A DNA stretch of 64,000 nucleotides from Amaranthus tricolor. Lineage: Eukaryota > Streptophyta > Magnoliopsida > Caryophyllales > Amaranthaceae. The DNA lies in the NCBI RefSeq assembly GCF_026212465.1, contig NC_080048.1:38344375-38408374 (forward strand), written 5' to 3'. Shown here piece by piece: positions 1 to 12,070 of this stretch (positions are counted from its first letter, which is position 1; each line of letters opens with the position of its first letter). Under the pieces are notes generated by a model that saw nothing but the letters and a program-made list of their open reading frames with translations, had not been told where the DNA came from and did no database searches. The translations under genes and the position numbers were made by a program.

Positions 1-381
1 TTTATTTCATTTTATTGGTTATATTTGTTTTATCAAATTCTAAAATTGACAGTAATATAGTGAAATTATATCTATGATTTATGTATATTTAGTCTATTAG
101 AATAATTACTTATAATTTTAAAATAATAAATTAAAAAAATAAAATTAAATTTTTTGGTCCTTCCCATGTTGAGACTGGCATATAACTTGCCAATGGTCGG
201 CCACTTCCTTGAATTAGCCCACCAATTACGAGTGGCTACTCCTTTTCCAAGACCTCACTTTTGATTCCCTCTTCGACTCTTGCCATCTCCAGCTATAGTG
301 CAGCAAATCCTTGCTTGATTATTCAAACATGGCGTAAATTTCCTTCTTCTTCTACAAGCATTCTCTTCTCATTCTTCTACA
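1..381 (+). promoter_or_regulatory. Upstream region and probable 5' leader of the OPA3-like gene
   Basis: The first 160 bases are very AT-rich. From about 240 the sequence becomes pyrimidine-rich, as in plant 5' leaders, and runs into the ATG at 382. A three-codon upstream frame (ATG GCG TAA, 329-337) lies 45 bases before the main start. I see no convincing TATA box, so the transcription start is not placed. Confidence 0.4.
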
Positions 382-3300
382 ATGGTGTTTCCTCTTTTTA
401 AACTTGGTACTTTAGCTTTGAAAACTGCTTGCAAACCTATTGCTAATCGTCTCAAGAAAGAGGCCAGTTTGCACCCTAGATTCCGTCAACGAATCATCAA
501 TTTTGCTCAGGTTTTTCTTTATTTATATCTTTTTTTGAAATTTCTATATTTTGATTATCCTTCGTTTTCTTTGGCGCTTGTTTGTTTTGCTAATGTCGTA
601 TTGATGCTCTATTCGCCGCAAATTTTTTTAATTTATATTCAACAGGTAAAATTATGTAATTTGTTATTTTTAGTTTTTTTTTTTGTTAATTCTTTATGAT
701 AGTTTTTGTTTGGGAGAATGAAATGATCAATGATGGTGATCGGTTACTTAGATAAATCTTTTCATTGTTAATTGTGTAAAATGGTTATTAGGGGTTACTG
801 ATTCTGCTTTTGTTTTTCTGTTAATTCTAAATGCTACTGGACAAAAGAGTTTTTTGCTTTGATTTCTTGGTTTCGCGATGATCGTATATTTCTGCTATCT
901 TCAATTGGAATTATATTAGTGCTGAAAGATTGTACAACTTCAATCAATTTTCTAATACCCTAAATGCCATTAACTGGATAACTTGAATAAGAATAGAAAA
1001 TTCTGAGTATATGTAATCATTTCGTATAGATGGACTGTATTGAGTATTGACACTTGTCTTCTGGATCAAAGCTCCATTTGACCTTTTCAATTTGCCAGTC
1101 TGCTTAGTATTCATGCTTGTCATGTTTGGTAGAAGCAGCCGGGTTTAAGATTATGCTTCTGTTTGAAGGTTTTGTTATTTCTGCATGATGTTGGATAGGT
1201 CGCAGTGCCATGTAACTGTTCACCATTACTTTCATTGCCATATGACTCCAATGCAATAAATAGGCGCCCAACAAAGCGAACATCAAAAGGATTGGAAGTA
1301 CAAATTATCATTGCAACATAGAGTGTGTATTCATTGGATCCTTCATCTCAGTGTAATGACTGCTTGCTGCTTCAAAATAGATAAGAATTGCTTAAATGAA
1401 CTAAATTGCAACTATCTCTATCAAGTATAGTTAGTCTCTTAACGTGTTTTCTTTCCTTTTGAGGACTGTGGAGGGTTCGGTATAACGTAGATATGTTATG
1501 GTGGACTTTGTAAATATTGTGATCTACTCTAAAATTTTTAACATGTGCGTTCTGTATTCTTTTTTTTTTTGTATGTGAGCATGTCTGATTTCTGGTGATA
1601 ACAAATATGTTTGGATGAAACAGGTTAATCATCGATTGACAACACAGATACAACGGCGCATTTATGGTCACCGAACTGATGTTGAGATTCGCCCTTTAAA
1701 TGAGGAAAAAGCTGTACAAGCTGCTGCTGATCTCATTGGAGAAGCCTTTGTGTTCACGGTACTTTTGACGAAGAACTATTTACAGTTTCTTAAATTTATG
1801 GAAAGCAGTTTGTGTTTTTACTTCTAATTTGGTTTATGCAAATGATTGTGCATAGTGTGGCTCTTTACAAAGGTTTCTGGAATGATAGGGTGACTCATAG
1901 AGTCATGTTGTCTTTTTGTTGTGATTTCTTTCTTTGGTCCTTTATTTTCTTTCAAATGTCTTCCTAGCTTGTTATTGTTAGAGTACCGATAAAAAGCACA
2001 ACTATATTTGTGGTGCTATTGTATCACAGGCTCAGAGCTCGTCCTTGGAGATTCTTCAGCTCTTTTTTATTTGTGGAATTTATTTTATCATAGCTGTAGA
2101 TGTTTTTATGAGCTTTGATTCATCTTTGCAATTGAGTATTTTCGGCAGGATCATGTCCTTCTGTTCTAGATTAACAATCATCCAGTGCTATGCACTTCAT
2201 GTCTTATAGACCCTTCCTAATCGCAATGAGGCTATGGAATAGAGATGTTACCACCTGCCTTGAAAATCGCCTGCGTGGATAGATCTTCCTCCATATGTTG
2301 CATAATAGTGTATATAGCTTAATTTTCTGAAAACCATGTTTTGGGGTATCACTCTGTAGGATAAGTGTTCCTTTAAGGTGATGATTGAGGCCAATTTAGC
2401 TTCCCTATGATTTGTGAAGTATATCAAAGATGCCGTCTTAGTCTTGGAAGGGCCTGGTAGATGGGCTTGAAATTGTATAGGAGTAGTAACAAAAATGTTA
2501 GTTTTATAGAACTTATTTATGACTTACATCCATTATAAGTCCAGACAATATAAACTTCATCCAAAAAAAATAATGGCCGAGGAATTAAAAAGTACAACAC
2601 CAACACAATAGGGTGTGGATTGTTTCTTCTTTTTCATGGTGTGGATTGGAACCTGAATTGCTATTTCATTTCTTCTACTAATGTATTATGGCTCATGTAC
2701 TGTTTTTGGGTTTTCATGTTTAATGCATTCCATTAAAGGTGAGGTTTATAGACAGCAAGAGGGTGTCTACTTACTCTAATGGTCTATGACTTGGACTCTG
2801 AACTATACATCAATATTGTGCATCATATAGATGGTTGCAAGAGTTTCATATATATGTTGTGACCGTCTCTTCTTTTGCTTGCTGTTCTCTATACATATAG
2901 CTCAGGCCTCAGAACACGATTAGAGAAAATAAAAGGCATATATATATGCAACCACATATAATTATCCTTATTAACATGATATTTCTTTCCTTGAAGATAG
3001 TTTACCATCTGTTAAAATACTGTTATTTACACTTTGTGTGTGCTTATATATTTCAGAACTTTGTACAAATTCGTTAGATATTGTCCTGTACTCCTGTATT
3101 CTATCGTGAAGTTGTTTCAACGTGCTATGTATACGCGGGTCGCCTGATTGCCTCTACACCCATTTGAGATCATATTTGTATTTAATTTTAATTTGAGACA
3201 GCCATCCCATTAGCCGCATAAGCAATATCTTATAGCTTTGTTTGTGATTTGCACTTATATAGAGTGTGATGAATTTCAGTGGGTTTAATAAGAGTGCATC

Positions 3301-5524
3301 ATGTTGGAACATGGTTCAAATTCATTATCTTACATGCAAAGGTAGCAATGCAAGGTAAAAGTTTACATGAGGAAGGATAAAGTTTTGGTTGGGATTGGTG
3401 AAGACATTAAACGACAATTTTGGAAGCAAAACAAACTATCCTAGCTCCTTTTAGGATTGAGTCATTAGAGTGGCAAGGATCATTTTTCTTACTGCGTTTT
3501 GTTCAATCTTTGTGCCAATTGATGCTTAAGTTACTATCTAGGAGTCAGACTTATTTGGTTTTAGGATGTTAGAAACCTATTACTTTTATTTCTTTCCTAA
3601 TCCTTAATATGTCTAGTTAACGTACAACATAGACAAGTTTTAGGCTCTCAATAATTATAAAAAGGGGTTATTGTACACGTATTGATGATGGCTGAACCGT
3701 TGAAGAACTAATTGTTAAGCTTTAAAAAGCTTGTGTCGGCAAGGTTTTGTTGTTTTCTTTTCAATTTGTGTAAATGAAGCACCAATTTGAGGAAGTTCCG
3801 AGTGAGGTGGAGTGAGTGAAACTAATGTTAATTTGCGGAGTTTGAAATTTTGAATACTTGCGAAAATTCCAAGTTTTTTATGTTGACTTTGTGGAGATCA
3901 GGTGAGTATACCCTATTCAGCTATCTCATTGTCAAGGCGAGATTTTTCTTAGCAAGTTTGATTAGATTTCAAGTGCATATTTTTTGAATACATATCACGT
4001 CGTTTGAGAGTGGCTATTGCTGACTATTATCAATTTATTAGTGATGCCAAATATTTGACAAAGGTGAATATGTGTAGGTTGCTGGAGTTCTTGTTATTTT
4101 TGAGGTGCAAAGAAGTGCCAAGTCAGAAGCTCGGAAGGAAGAAGCACGTTCACAAGAGTTGCAGGTACATCTCGTTACTAGCAGAGTCAGTTTTGTATAA
4201 AATTACTGTGTTTCACTGTTTATAGTATGACAGTGTTGCCTTTGACATGTTGATATTAAGCTTGTATTGAGCTCATCGATTTCGCTCATGATGTTACTTG
4301 CAAGTTTTAATGCTGATGAAGAAAAAATGTAAATTATTTCTATTATATTTGATTATTTAAATTCTTGTGGACATAGCAATGGCTTTAGAATGAAGCTGCT
4401 GAATGCACTTCTACAAACTATCAAATTTAAGGGCTTTAGAATAAGTTAACTCATCTTAGCCAGTGGCCATGGTTCTTCGTAATCTACTTTTCCGGATGCT
4501 TAAGATTATAATGTCATATTTGATGTTAAGATTATAATGATGGCTTAAAAAGAGTGTCTCCATTGAAAACTAGAGAAATGATTGCCTTTTGTAAACTGGC
4601 ATAATACTGATAACTATATTTCCTGGTTTGTACAGTTATAGACTTTTATTGTTGCTAGACCTTGGACATTTCTTACAATCACTCGATCCGATTTCTGAAC
4701 TATCATACCATTTGAAGGATAGGGACTCTTTCCTTGTTTCATTCCTGACGTTCTTGAGTATACAAACTATTTGTGGCTTGCCTATTAACCTGTTATGTAA
4801 CATCTACGCAGTTTTAAAATTAGAACATCGGAGCACTGATCCCTTACTTAAGAATTTTCCTACATTGTCCTTAACATTAGCATTGCATCTATTTGAATTC
4901 TCCACAAACCAAAAATGAACTGTGCATCAGGATGATTATGAAGGCTCTGTACCCGCTTATCAAGCAGTGCAATGTTAAAGGCCAGTTGTACAAACCTAAG
5001 CCACCTTAGGCCTCCACATAAAGGACCAAGACTTTCAATAGATGCCTCTATTAGAAGTAGAATTTCTCCACCGGAAATTGCTAATAAAACTCTCCACTTC
5101 TTTACATAAGGATATAGGAAGCTTAAAGCAACTCACAGGATAATTTATCATAGCTTCCCACCACATGATTGTCACACTCTTCAATATGACAATTACCTGA
5201 TGAGAAAACTACGAAAACGCATGCTTTCCAACTACGAAAATCATGTGCATGTTGACAATTAGATGAGAAAACTTACAAGCTTACTGTATAATGTCTTCCT
5301 CTTTCTCTTTCGCAATCTACTTTTTTTCAGTACATTTACAAATTCAAATTCTGCTTCTTTAGGCAATAAAACAGCGAGATGAAGAATTGGCTGGAGAAGT
5401 CGAGGCTCTTAAAAGAAGGGTGGAAGAAGTAGAACAATTGATCAAAAAACAATTTAAAAGTAGTAGTATTTTCAACGTCCACAAATCGCCACCTAAAGCA
5501 CAGGAACAAAAACAACCCGATTGA
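382..5524 (+). CDS. OPA3: OPA3-like protein, probably mitochondrial
   Basis: Four exons join in phase 0: 382-510, 1624-1758, 4078-4164 and 5363-5524, giving 170 residues. The N-terminus (MVFPLFKLGTLALKTACKP) is the hallmark opening of OPA3 family proteins. It is followed by the conserved stretch GHRTDVEIRPLNEEKAV and a short hydrophobic segment (VAGVLVIFEVQRSA, about residues 89-102). The last exon is charged and looks like a coiled coil (ELAGEVEALKRRVEEVEQL), then a Lys/Gln-rich tail. The human homologue is a mitochondrial membrane protein linked to optic atrophy. The plant role is poorly defined. The start is the first in-frame ATG of the conserved N-terminus. The gene is convergent with the haem-domain gene that ends at 7126. 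The product name is a family-level call; exact localisation is inferred. Confidence 0.9.
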
Positions 5525-7125
5525 CCATGCAGAAATTCATTTTAACAAATTCATGGTAAGAAATTAGTTTGTCATTTCTGTTCTTATACTATATTTTTTT
5601 GGTTGTAATTACGTCATATTCATGAATCTGAAACAATGTAAAATAACCTATATTTCTTGTTTTCTTGCTTGTTTTGCTTCTTCCCTTCATTGTGCTACTT
5701 GATTCTGATCTTGATCCTTTCCTGACAGAAGATTTGACCGATGCAGGAAGTACTTTTCCAATCTACGCTCTATACAGCTCGATTCCCCATAGAAAGACAT
5801 GAGAACTTTTGATCGTAAATAATACGTTGTTCCTGCATACTTATTCACACTTTGAAAAGGTGTGTGTTTGTAAACAGTCATAAACAGCAGTTCATAATTC
5901 ATGTCCATGAACATGATGGCATTTTGTTACCAATATTGTTCTTGTCAAGTTGTACGCTAAACGCTTGTCATGTTGTACTGGTGAAATCACATAGAAGTGT
6001 ACTTCTATGGTTGTTGAAAATTTGAAGTAAATAAGTAAAATAACATTAAAAAATCTCAAAATAAGCAATGGAGAAACTTATTTTTCAAAATAAGCATTTT
6101 TAGCCTAATGCTGAGCTCTAGTATTTATTCGTACTTATTAACAGCGGCCCATTACTAAGTTGAGTCAATGGAAGTCAGCTCAGCAATCGGCCGCTGTTAG
6201 TAAGAGCGGTTATTGTTGAGCTGACTTTCTTTGAACTCAGTTTATTAATGGGCCGCTCTTATTAATAGCAGCCCATCAGCCCATTAATAAGCTGAGTCAA
6301 AGAAAGTCAACTCAACAATCGGCCGTTAGTGAGAGTAGTCGATTGCTGAGCTAACTTTCTTTGACTCAGCTTATTAATGGGCCACTATTAGTAAGTGCAA
6401 ACAATACTTATTTTAGGAAATAAATTTCCCCATTGCTTATTTTGAGATTTTTTTATATTATTTTATTTATTTACTTCAAATTTTCATGCTTGTTTTTTAC
6501 GGACATTTTAAAGGAATATCTTGGTTGACAATCAAGAAATGTTGTATTTGTTTGTTACATAATGTGAGGTTTAGAACTTATTTTGTGTCAAACTAAGGAT
6601 ATACATAAATTTTTGGTTATGATGGATTGTAAGAAGACAAGTTAAAATTGACTTAACCCTAAAACTTGGCTTGAAATCGATTTGAACCTGTAAACTTTAA
6701 TACTTTGGTGGCGGTAATTCGCAAAAAATAAACATTGAGATTGTAATTTGCAAAAGTGCTAAACTTTAAGATTGTAATTCGCAAATTATTATTAAAAAGA
6801 AAAATTAGAGATATTTAGAATTCAAATAGTGTATCGGCAAGTGCGTAAAATCAAATGGTACATTTGATTAGAATAGGAAGAATGATGGTTAATGAGTTGC
6901 AATAAAATGGCTTCTTGTAAGAGACAAATCGCATCCGAAAAGAATGATGTCAAAAAAAAGAACCTTCTATTGCACAATATAGTGATATTGGAGTATGAGT
7001 TTACTCTTGTAAGTTACGACAAATTTAGAACATTTGAATAACAACAAAGAATGTGAACCAAGTGAAACCTACAAAATTTGGGAAGGTAAAAAATGATATG
7101 ATACAACATACAAATTGCGATGAAT
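5525..7125. other. Intergenic region between convergent OPA3-like and haem-domain genes
   Basis: This holds the 3' flanks of both genes and a foldback element at 6016-6485. No coding frame resembling a protein was recognised. The 6490-7000 part is AT-rich with no clear structure. Confidence 0.5.
6016..6485. mobile_element. Foldback/MITE-like element with long inverted termini and two internal palindromes
   Basis: The left end (GAAAATTTGAAGTAAATAAG...) reappears as its reverse complement at 6474-6485 and inward. The arms then match through CTCAAAATAAGCAATGG for roughly 95 bases with some mismatches. Between the arms are two successive palindromic units (about 6143-6258 and 6262-6395). They are built from the same words: GCGGCCCATTA, CTGAGTCAAAGAAAGTC and CAATCGGCCG. 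There is no coding capacity. No clear target-site duplication was identified, so the superfamily is unassigned. Confidence 0.75.
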
Positions 7126-10100
7126 CTAGAGACCATCCATGCGAGTAAACGACACTCCTTGACGCATCGAGACACGATATCCCAACAAAACAGACAAACA
7201 AAACGCAACCACAGAGAGTAATAGAGAGAACGCGACAGCAACATCCCAAGAGCTTCGTGCTGTGACCTTGGTTACAGCAAGTGCAGATCTTCCCGAGATT
7301 ATATCCAATGGTAGCCAATCACAGCTGACTGTATAATGGCCAGATCCATGCCATGGGTTACCGTCCACTGGGTACCAAAATGCAGCAGAGAATTTGCTCG
7401 TTTCACCAATCTTGAATTGAGCATCCTGTCATCAAAAGAGGAGAAATTCAAGGCCGACTAAAGACGGGACATTTTGCTTGATGTGTTGCCTATTTACATA
7501 ACATAGCTTATAAAGATTACAAGGACCTTGATGTTGAACTTGAAAGACAATGGGTGAAGTAGAGCATCATATTCTACAAAGATGCTAAAGATAAACTTCT
7601 TGTGAGAGACGGTCTCTCCGTAAGACACTCTTCATACATGGGCTAAATAGCCCAACTAATATAATTATTAGCATATAGACTCCTTATTTTAAGGTCATCT
7701 CATCGAAAGATGCAATAAGGTACGCCCTTAACGGAGCCTTATTTAACCAAAACTCTTTCAAAATTTTTGTTACAATAGGGAAAACTTCTAAGGGGCCGAG
7801 GGAGTTTTATACTAAAAAGTGAGTTCTACACATGGAATAAGAATTAAGGTCATTCCGTAAAAGGTTGCTTTAAGACGAATTTTGAACTTACCACTCTGCG
7901 ACACCTCATTACGTAACATGTGGTTTAAAATTAGGGTACATATCTAGCCTAGCTAAACTCTCGAAATAAAAAGAAACAGCATCTGTAAATTTACGATCAT
8001 GTGGAAAGTTCTAGACTTCTAGCCTAGCTAATCAATGGTAAATATAAGATCAAATTACCTGTTGAAATCGATCCATAGTCCTTAATGGTCTCGAAAATTC
8101 AAAATAATAGGTGCCTTTCTGACCGTTTGATGCATACGGGCTATCTTCGTCCACAAAACCTGTCGATGCGAGTACAAGCATTAAGACACTACAGTTTACA
8201 CATCATCGAAAGAGGTTTATAGTTTACGAACGATAATTGAATGAAAGAAAGAACCAAAAACCTGAGTGAGTATTGAGGCTGCTGTGCCACCAAGCTCCCT
8301 TCCAATCATTCTGAGCCGTATTGTTGGTCCCTGAAGGAAAACGGAAACAATAAACTTTATATTCGACAAACGCTCAAAAAGCGAAACAGAACAGCAGAAG
8401 CAAAAAGGACGTGACAGGACAAACAGAAAAGCAGTTGCCTAGGCTATGGCCCGGGTTATCTGATTAACACTCTTATTAGTAACATATAACATAGAAGAGT
8501 GGCAGTCAAGTTGGTTCAACAACATGCATATGCGAGTGTTCGACTCACTTTAAACTGGTATAAGGGTTCAGTCTCCCCCCCAAACAAACACAAATTCTTT
8601 TATGAAACGGTCTCACCGTGAGACATGCCTCACACTTGGATTAAATAGCCCAATAATAGAAACTTTTAGCTTATGGGCTTCTTGTTTTGAAGTCGTCTCA
8701 CTGTGAAGCGGTCTCATAAAAGACGGGCTGAACAAACACAAATTCACCCCTTGATTTTCAGTTTAGTTATCAACACAAAAAACTCTATAGCTTTGCGCAC
8801 CATTCCACGAAGGCACGAATTTCCTAAGATAGAGATGGGAGGAACACAATTTCATATTTGAATGATGATAAAACCTGGAGTAGGTGCTTATCACAAGGAA
8901 CTAAAGACAAACCTGAAGGTCCTAGTCCATCGAGAAACCGACAATGTGGGTTCCAGGCATACACATCAACCAAATGACCGAACCTAACCAAGAAATAATA
9001 GAAAAACATAGGTCAATATATTCTGGAACACATTACTCGGCTTAGCTACTCACAATGAACCTAAGGAAACATGAAACACAATACCTATCACCGCCTGTTC
9101 CAACATCTACCAAGTTTCCACCATATAGACGTCCAGGAATAGAAGTTCCGATTGAGAAATGCACAAGGTCAACTTCTGATCCACGGCAAGTCTTATTGGT
9201 GCAAGAATCCGGAGATGCCTTACAACCACCCATCTAAAAACACAATGCAAATTTTGTAGTCATTATCATATTACATACTAAAAAATTGGAAGACAAAAAG
9301 AAAAAAAAAAAAAAAAAAAGTTAATAGAGATGCTCACATTATGATAAGTAGCATTCTCACCAATCTGAAACATGAGAGCAACAGAAGGGCATTTGTTATT
9401 ATTGCTGCATTAGCGTAAGGAAAAAGTCAGCGTATGTCGTCCACCTGATACTATTAGCAGCATAAAAGAGCATAGAACCCGGATACGGTGATAATTAAAC
9501 CTTAATCTACTGTACAAATTTTTCAATGAAACTTGTTCCATCAGACAAAATATTCATCACTTTGCTTTATAGTGACTAATGGTACTTTCTCCGTTCGTTA
9601 ATAAAGTTTTCATTTGTCATTTTGGGTATTTCATTTTTTGTTCCCATAAAAATCTTTCTATTTATATCACAAATTTTGGACAAAAATAACCTTGTTCATC
9701 CTTATTTTAATATTTTTATCATACTTATGGTCCCTACATATTTTCCATTAACTTCATTTTAACATTTTCATATTCCTTATGGTCCCCACATATTTTCCAC
9801 TAACTTTATAAAAATATTTCTTTATAATGCTTAGTTAAATCAGAGCATGCCCCTAAACCGTTCATCGACAACTTCATGGCAATGGCATTGTGCATTAAAC
9901 GAGTCACAAAGACTGGCATCTTATGATGCCAAAACTGCATCTAGAAATTGAATGGCATTACAAATTTCATGAGTGCATGAAACAGCCAAAACTATGCCTC
10001 TGCTAGAAAATTAAAGCAGCATAATCAAGTCCATAGTATACCGAACAAGCTCCTCAAGCAATTAATCTTAAGTTGAAAGCAAAATTACAACATACTTCCT

Positions 10101-11412
10101 CTGTTCTTATTTACTTGCGCTCAAACATTTTTTGCACATTCCAATACGATTGTCGAATTGTTTATATCTAAAGTTATGAATAATTGAAAATTATAAAAAT
10201 TTGATATTATGAAAATATGCAATAAGATGAATAAAACAAGATCCCACATGACTATATTTTTTCCTCATATGATAGCCGCAATATGCAAAATACTTCAAAT
10301 GATGAATAGTGCAAAACTTAATTTTGGTGCAGGTAAAAAAGAACGGAAGTATATCAACTTTCCTGACCACAAGAATCTCCAATCAACATTTCTATCAAGT
10401 ATTGCACATGTGTACAAATGCACACATTTATTTCAGCAACAAACACTAATATGCCAACTTTCCTGTCCATTAACATCTCCAATTAACATTTCAATCAAGT
10501 ATTGCATAAATGTAGACCTAGATTGCTATATGTACATGCTAATTTACTCTAGCAAGAACCCATGTTCTATAAATGATAGATAAAACAAATAAATTAAAAT
10601 TTACCCTTTGGAGTAAGCATATTCTCCATCAACTTGCAATAAAAAGAACACATCTTTACCATCATGTAATGCCTGCAAAAAATTTAAGAATCACCAGATC
10701 AGTCAAAACATAGAGCAAACCAGATCAAAAGAAAAATTAAAATAAAAATTCCACATGATAACAGATTTAAGTCCAAAAAAAATAGACTCAACAAACCACA
10801 ATGCACATATCAATGCATCAAAGCTTAGATCATATCATCATCATCGTACCCGGTATATCTCCCTCATTAGCAAACCTCAAATCATATACCATTGTCAAAA
10901 ACAATGCAATAATCACATTCATAAAACAAACCCAATAAAGACAATTCAATAAACCATCAAAGATGGAAGCTTTATCACTCAAATCAGCATTAGTACTAAA
11001 TATTTGGCAATAAAAACAATTCAAAAATCAAAAACTGCAAACAAATATACAAAAACAAGAACAACCCACAATTCATAAATCAACAAAGCTAAAATTAAAA
11101 AACCCAGAAACAGATTTGAAATTTTGAAATCAATAATACCTTAACAGTCATTTTTCCACCCTTATAAGCATCATCTTCATGTGGGTCAAGAGCAGGAAGA
11201 AGAGAGAAGTCAAACCCACCAATGTCTTTCCAATCATCAGGATGCCCATCAAGAGTAACAACACCGGGTCGAAACTGAGCCACGAGTTGAGTGCCCGAGT
11301 CAGAGGACTCACAGCTCCACTCGCCCGATTCATTGTGCGAGTTAACAAGTGCAACTAGAAGCGTCAGAAAAACAACAAGTACTGATACGAAGAGGGGTTG
11401 AAACATCCTCAT
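7126..11412 (-). CDS. Haem-binding-domain (ethylbenzene dehydrogenase/cytochrome c-552-like) type I membrane protein
   Basis: Eight exons on the minus strand: 11140-11412, 10605-10672, 9338-9404, 9085-9233, 8913-8983, 8262-8330, 8059-8159 and 7126-7425. All phases close, giving 365 residues. A signal peptide (FVSVLVVFLTLLVALVNS) opens the protein. The body has features I associate with the EB_dh / DMSO-reductase gamma-like haem-binding fold. These are DGHPDDWKDI near the start, a Met-containing stretch (CPSVALMFQIGENATYHNMG), DVYAWNPH, and a C-terminal FEFSRPLRT...GHYTVS. A membrane segment near the end (WDVAVAFSLLLSVVAFCLSVL) and a short basic tail suggest a surface or secretory-pathway protein with the domain outside. 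The start could be 11412 or 11406; both precede the signal peptide. A further in-frame ATG at 11445 would put 11 extra residues in front. Haem binding is inferred from the family, and the biological role is unknown. Confidence 0.82.
7590..7712. mobile_element. GAGAC(C/G)GTCTC-type short inverted-repeat element, degenerate
   Basis: The left end TTGTGAGAGACGGTCTCTCC is followed by GGGCTAAATAGCCCAA. The right end is a decayed AAGGTCATCTCATCGAAAGA. The order matches the copies at 8598 and 55433. It lies in intron 7 of the haem-domain gene. Confidence 0.6.
8490..8585 (+). repeat. Possible tRNA-related SINE fragment
   Basis: An A-box-like TGGCAGTCAAGTTGG is followed about 30 bases later by a B-box-like GTGTTCGACTC, the spacing seen in tRNA-derived SINE heads. 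No cloverleaf closes, so it is not a tRNA gene. It is in intron 5 of the haem-domain gene, next to the short element at 8598. The call is tentative. Confidence 0.35.
8598..8721. mobile_element. GAGAC(C/G)GTCTC-type short inverted-repeat element
   Basis: Ends are TTTTATGAAACGGTCTCAC and its near reverse complement GAAGCGGTCTCATAAAA. Inside, the order is GAGAC, then a TAAATAGCCCAA word, then TTATGGGCTTCTTGTTTTGAAGTCGTCTC. The length is 124 bases, in intron 5 of the haem-domain gene. There is no coding capacity. Confidence 0.75.
9590..9835. mobile_element. Decayed Stowaway-like element with an internal duplication
   Basis: Starts TACTTTCTCCGTTCGTT, a weak match to the CTCCCTCCGTTCC Stowaway end. 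The right end is not recognisable. Inside, a unit of about 50 bases (CTTATGGTCCCTACATATTTT) occurs twice, near 9725 and 9777. It lies in intron 2 of the haem-domain gene. Confidence 0.45.
10093..10351. mobile_element. Stowaway-like MITE
   Basis: The element runs from TA-CTTCCTCTGTTCTTATTT to AAAAAAGAACGGAAG-TA: inverted ends of about 15 bases flanked by TA, in intron 2 of the haem-domain gene. The frames through it are accidental. Confidence 0.7.
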
Positions 11413-11617
11413 TTGTTGGAGATTGATGGTAAAAAGATAACCCAACTGTTGAACATTTAATCAAGCAAGATTTCTTATAGGGAATTGTTGAGACTTGAGA
11501 ATGGCGTAAGCACACTTTGGTTGACCAATGTCTGCCGTAATCCAACTTTTACTCTAAATTCGACTTCTCCAAAATTCTAAAATTATTAATTTTGAATTTT
11601 TTTTTGAATACAATAAT

Positions 11618-12070
11618 TTTGATATTAAATTTTCCTAATTTTGTACTTTAGTTGTAAAAGTGTTGTTACTACATAATATTTAAAATGTAAATTTTAATAT
11701 TATGTTATATTTTAATATTAATACAATTATTTTTAGCTATATAAAACAGTCATTTTAATTTGTTTCACTATGAACAATGGCATGTAAGAATTACTCTACG
11801 TATATGGATATATTTTGGAAAATTAGATAGATTCCTCTTTGATATTAAATTATTCTAATTTTGTTCTTTAAATAGTCCTGTTTTGTAAAATTGTTATTAG
11901 CTACAAAATATTTAAAATGTTAATTTAATATTATGTTAATACTTTAGATATTAGTACATTTATTTTAGCCGTATAAAATAGTTATTTTAATTTGTTTCAC
12001 TATGAACAACGGCATGTAAGAATTACTCTACATATATGGATATATTTAAAAAAAATTAGGTAAATTTCTC
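11618..12070. repeat. Diverged tandem duplication, two units of about 220-233 bases
   Basis: TTTGATATTAAAT...CTAATTTTGT opens both units (11618 and 11838). Both share TTTAATTTGTTTCACTATGA, then ACGGCATGTAAGAATTACTC or its one-base variant, then ATATGGATATATTT. Unit 2 is slightly longer and clearly diverged, so the duplication is old. It lies 200-650 bases upstream of the haem-domain start. Confidence 0.8.

Noticed and set aside
4628..4918. 96-codon plus-strand frame in OPA3-like intron 3
   Set aside because: Leu/Ser/Thr-rich composition is typical of T-rich intron DNA. There is no homology I recognise, and it lies between well-phased exons.
10209..10583. 124-codon plus-strand frame in the haem-domain gene
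   Set aside because: It overlaps a Stowaway-like element and adjacent intron DNA, with low-complexity composition.
10599..10605. Direct splice of exon 2 of the haem-domain gene to an acceptor at the ATTGGTGAG sequence near 9369
   Set aside because: That junction shifts the frame. The upstream acceptor at 9405 restores phase and adds the conserved-looking CPSVALMFQ segment.
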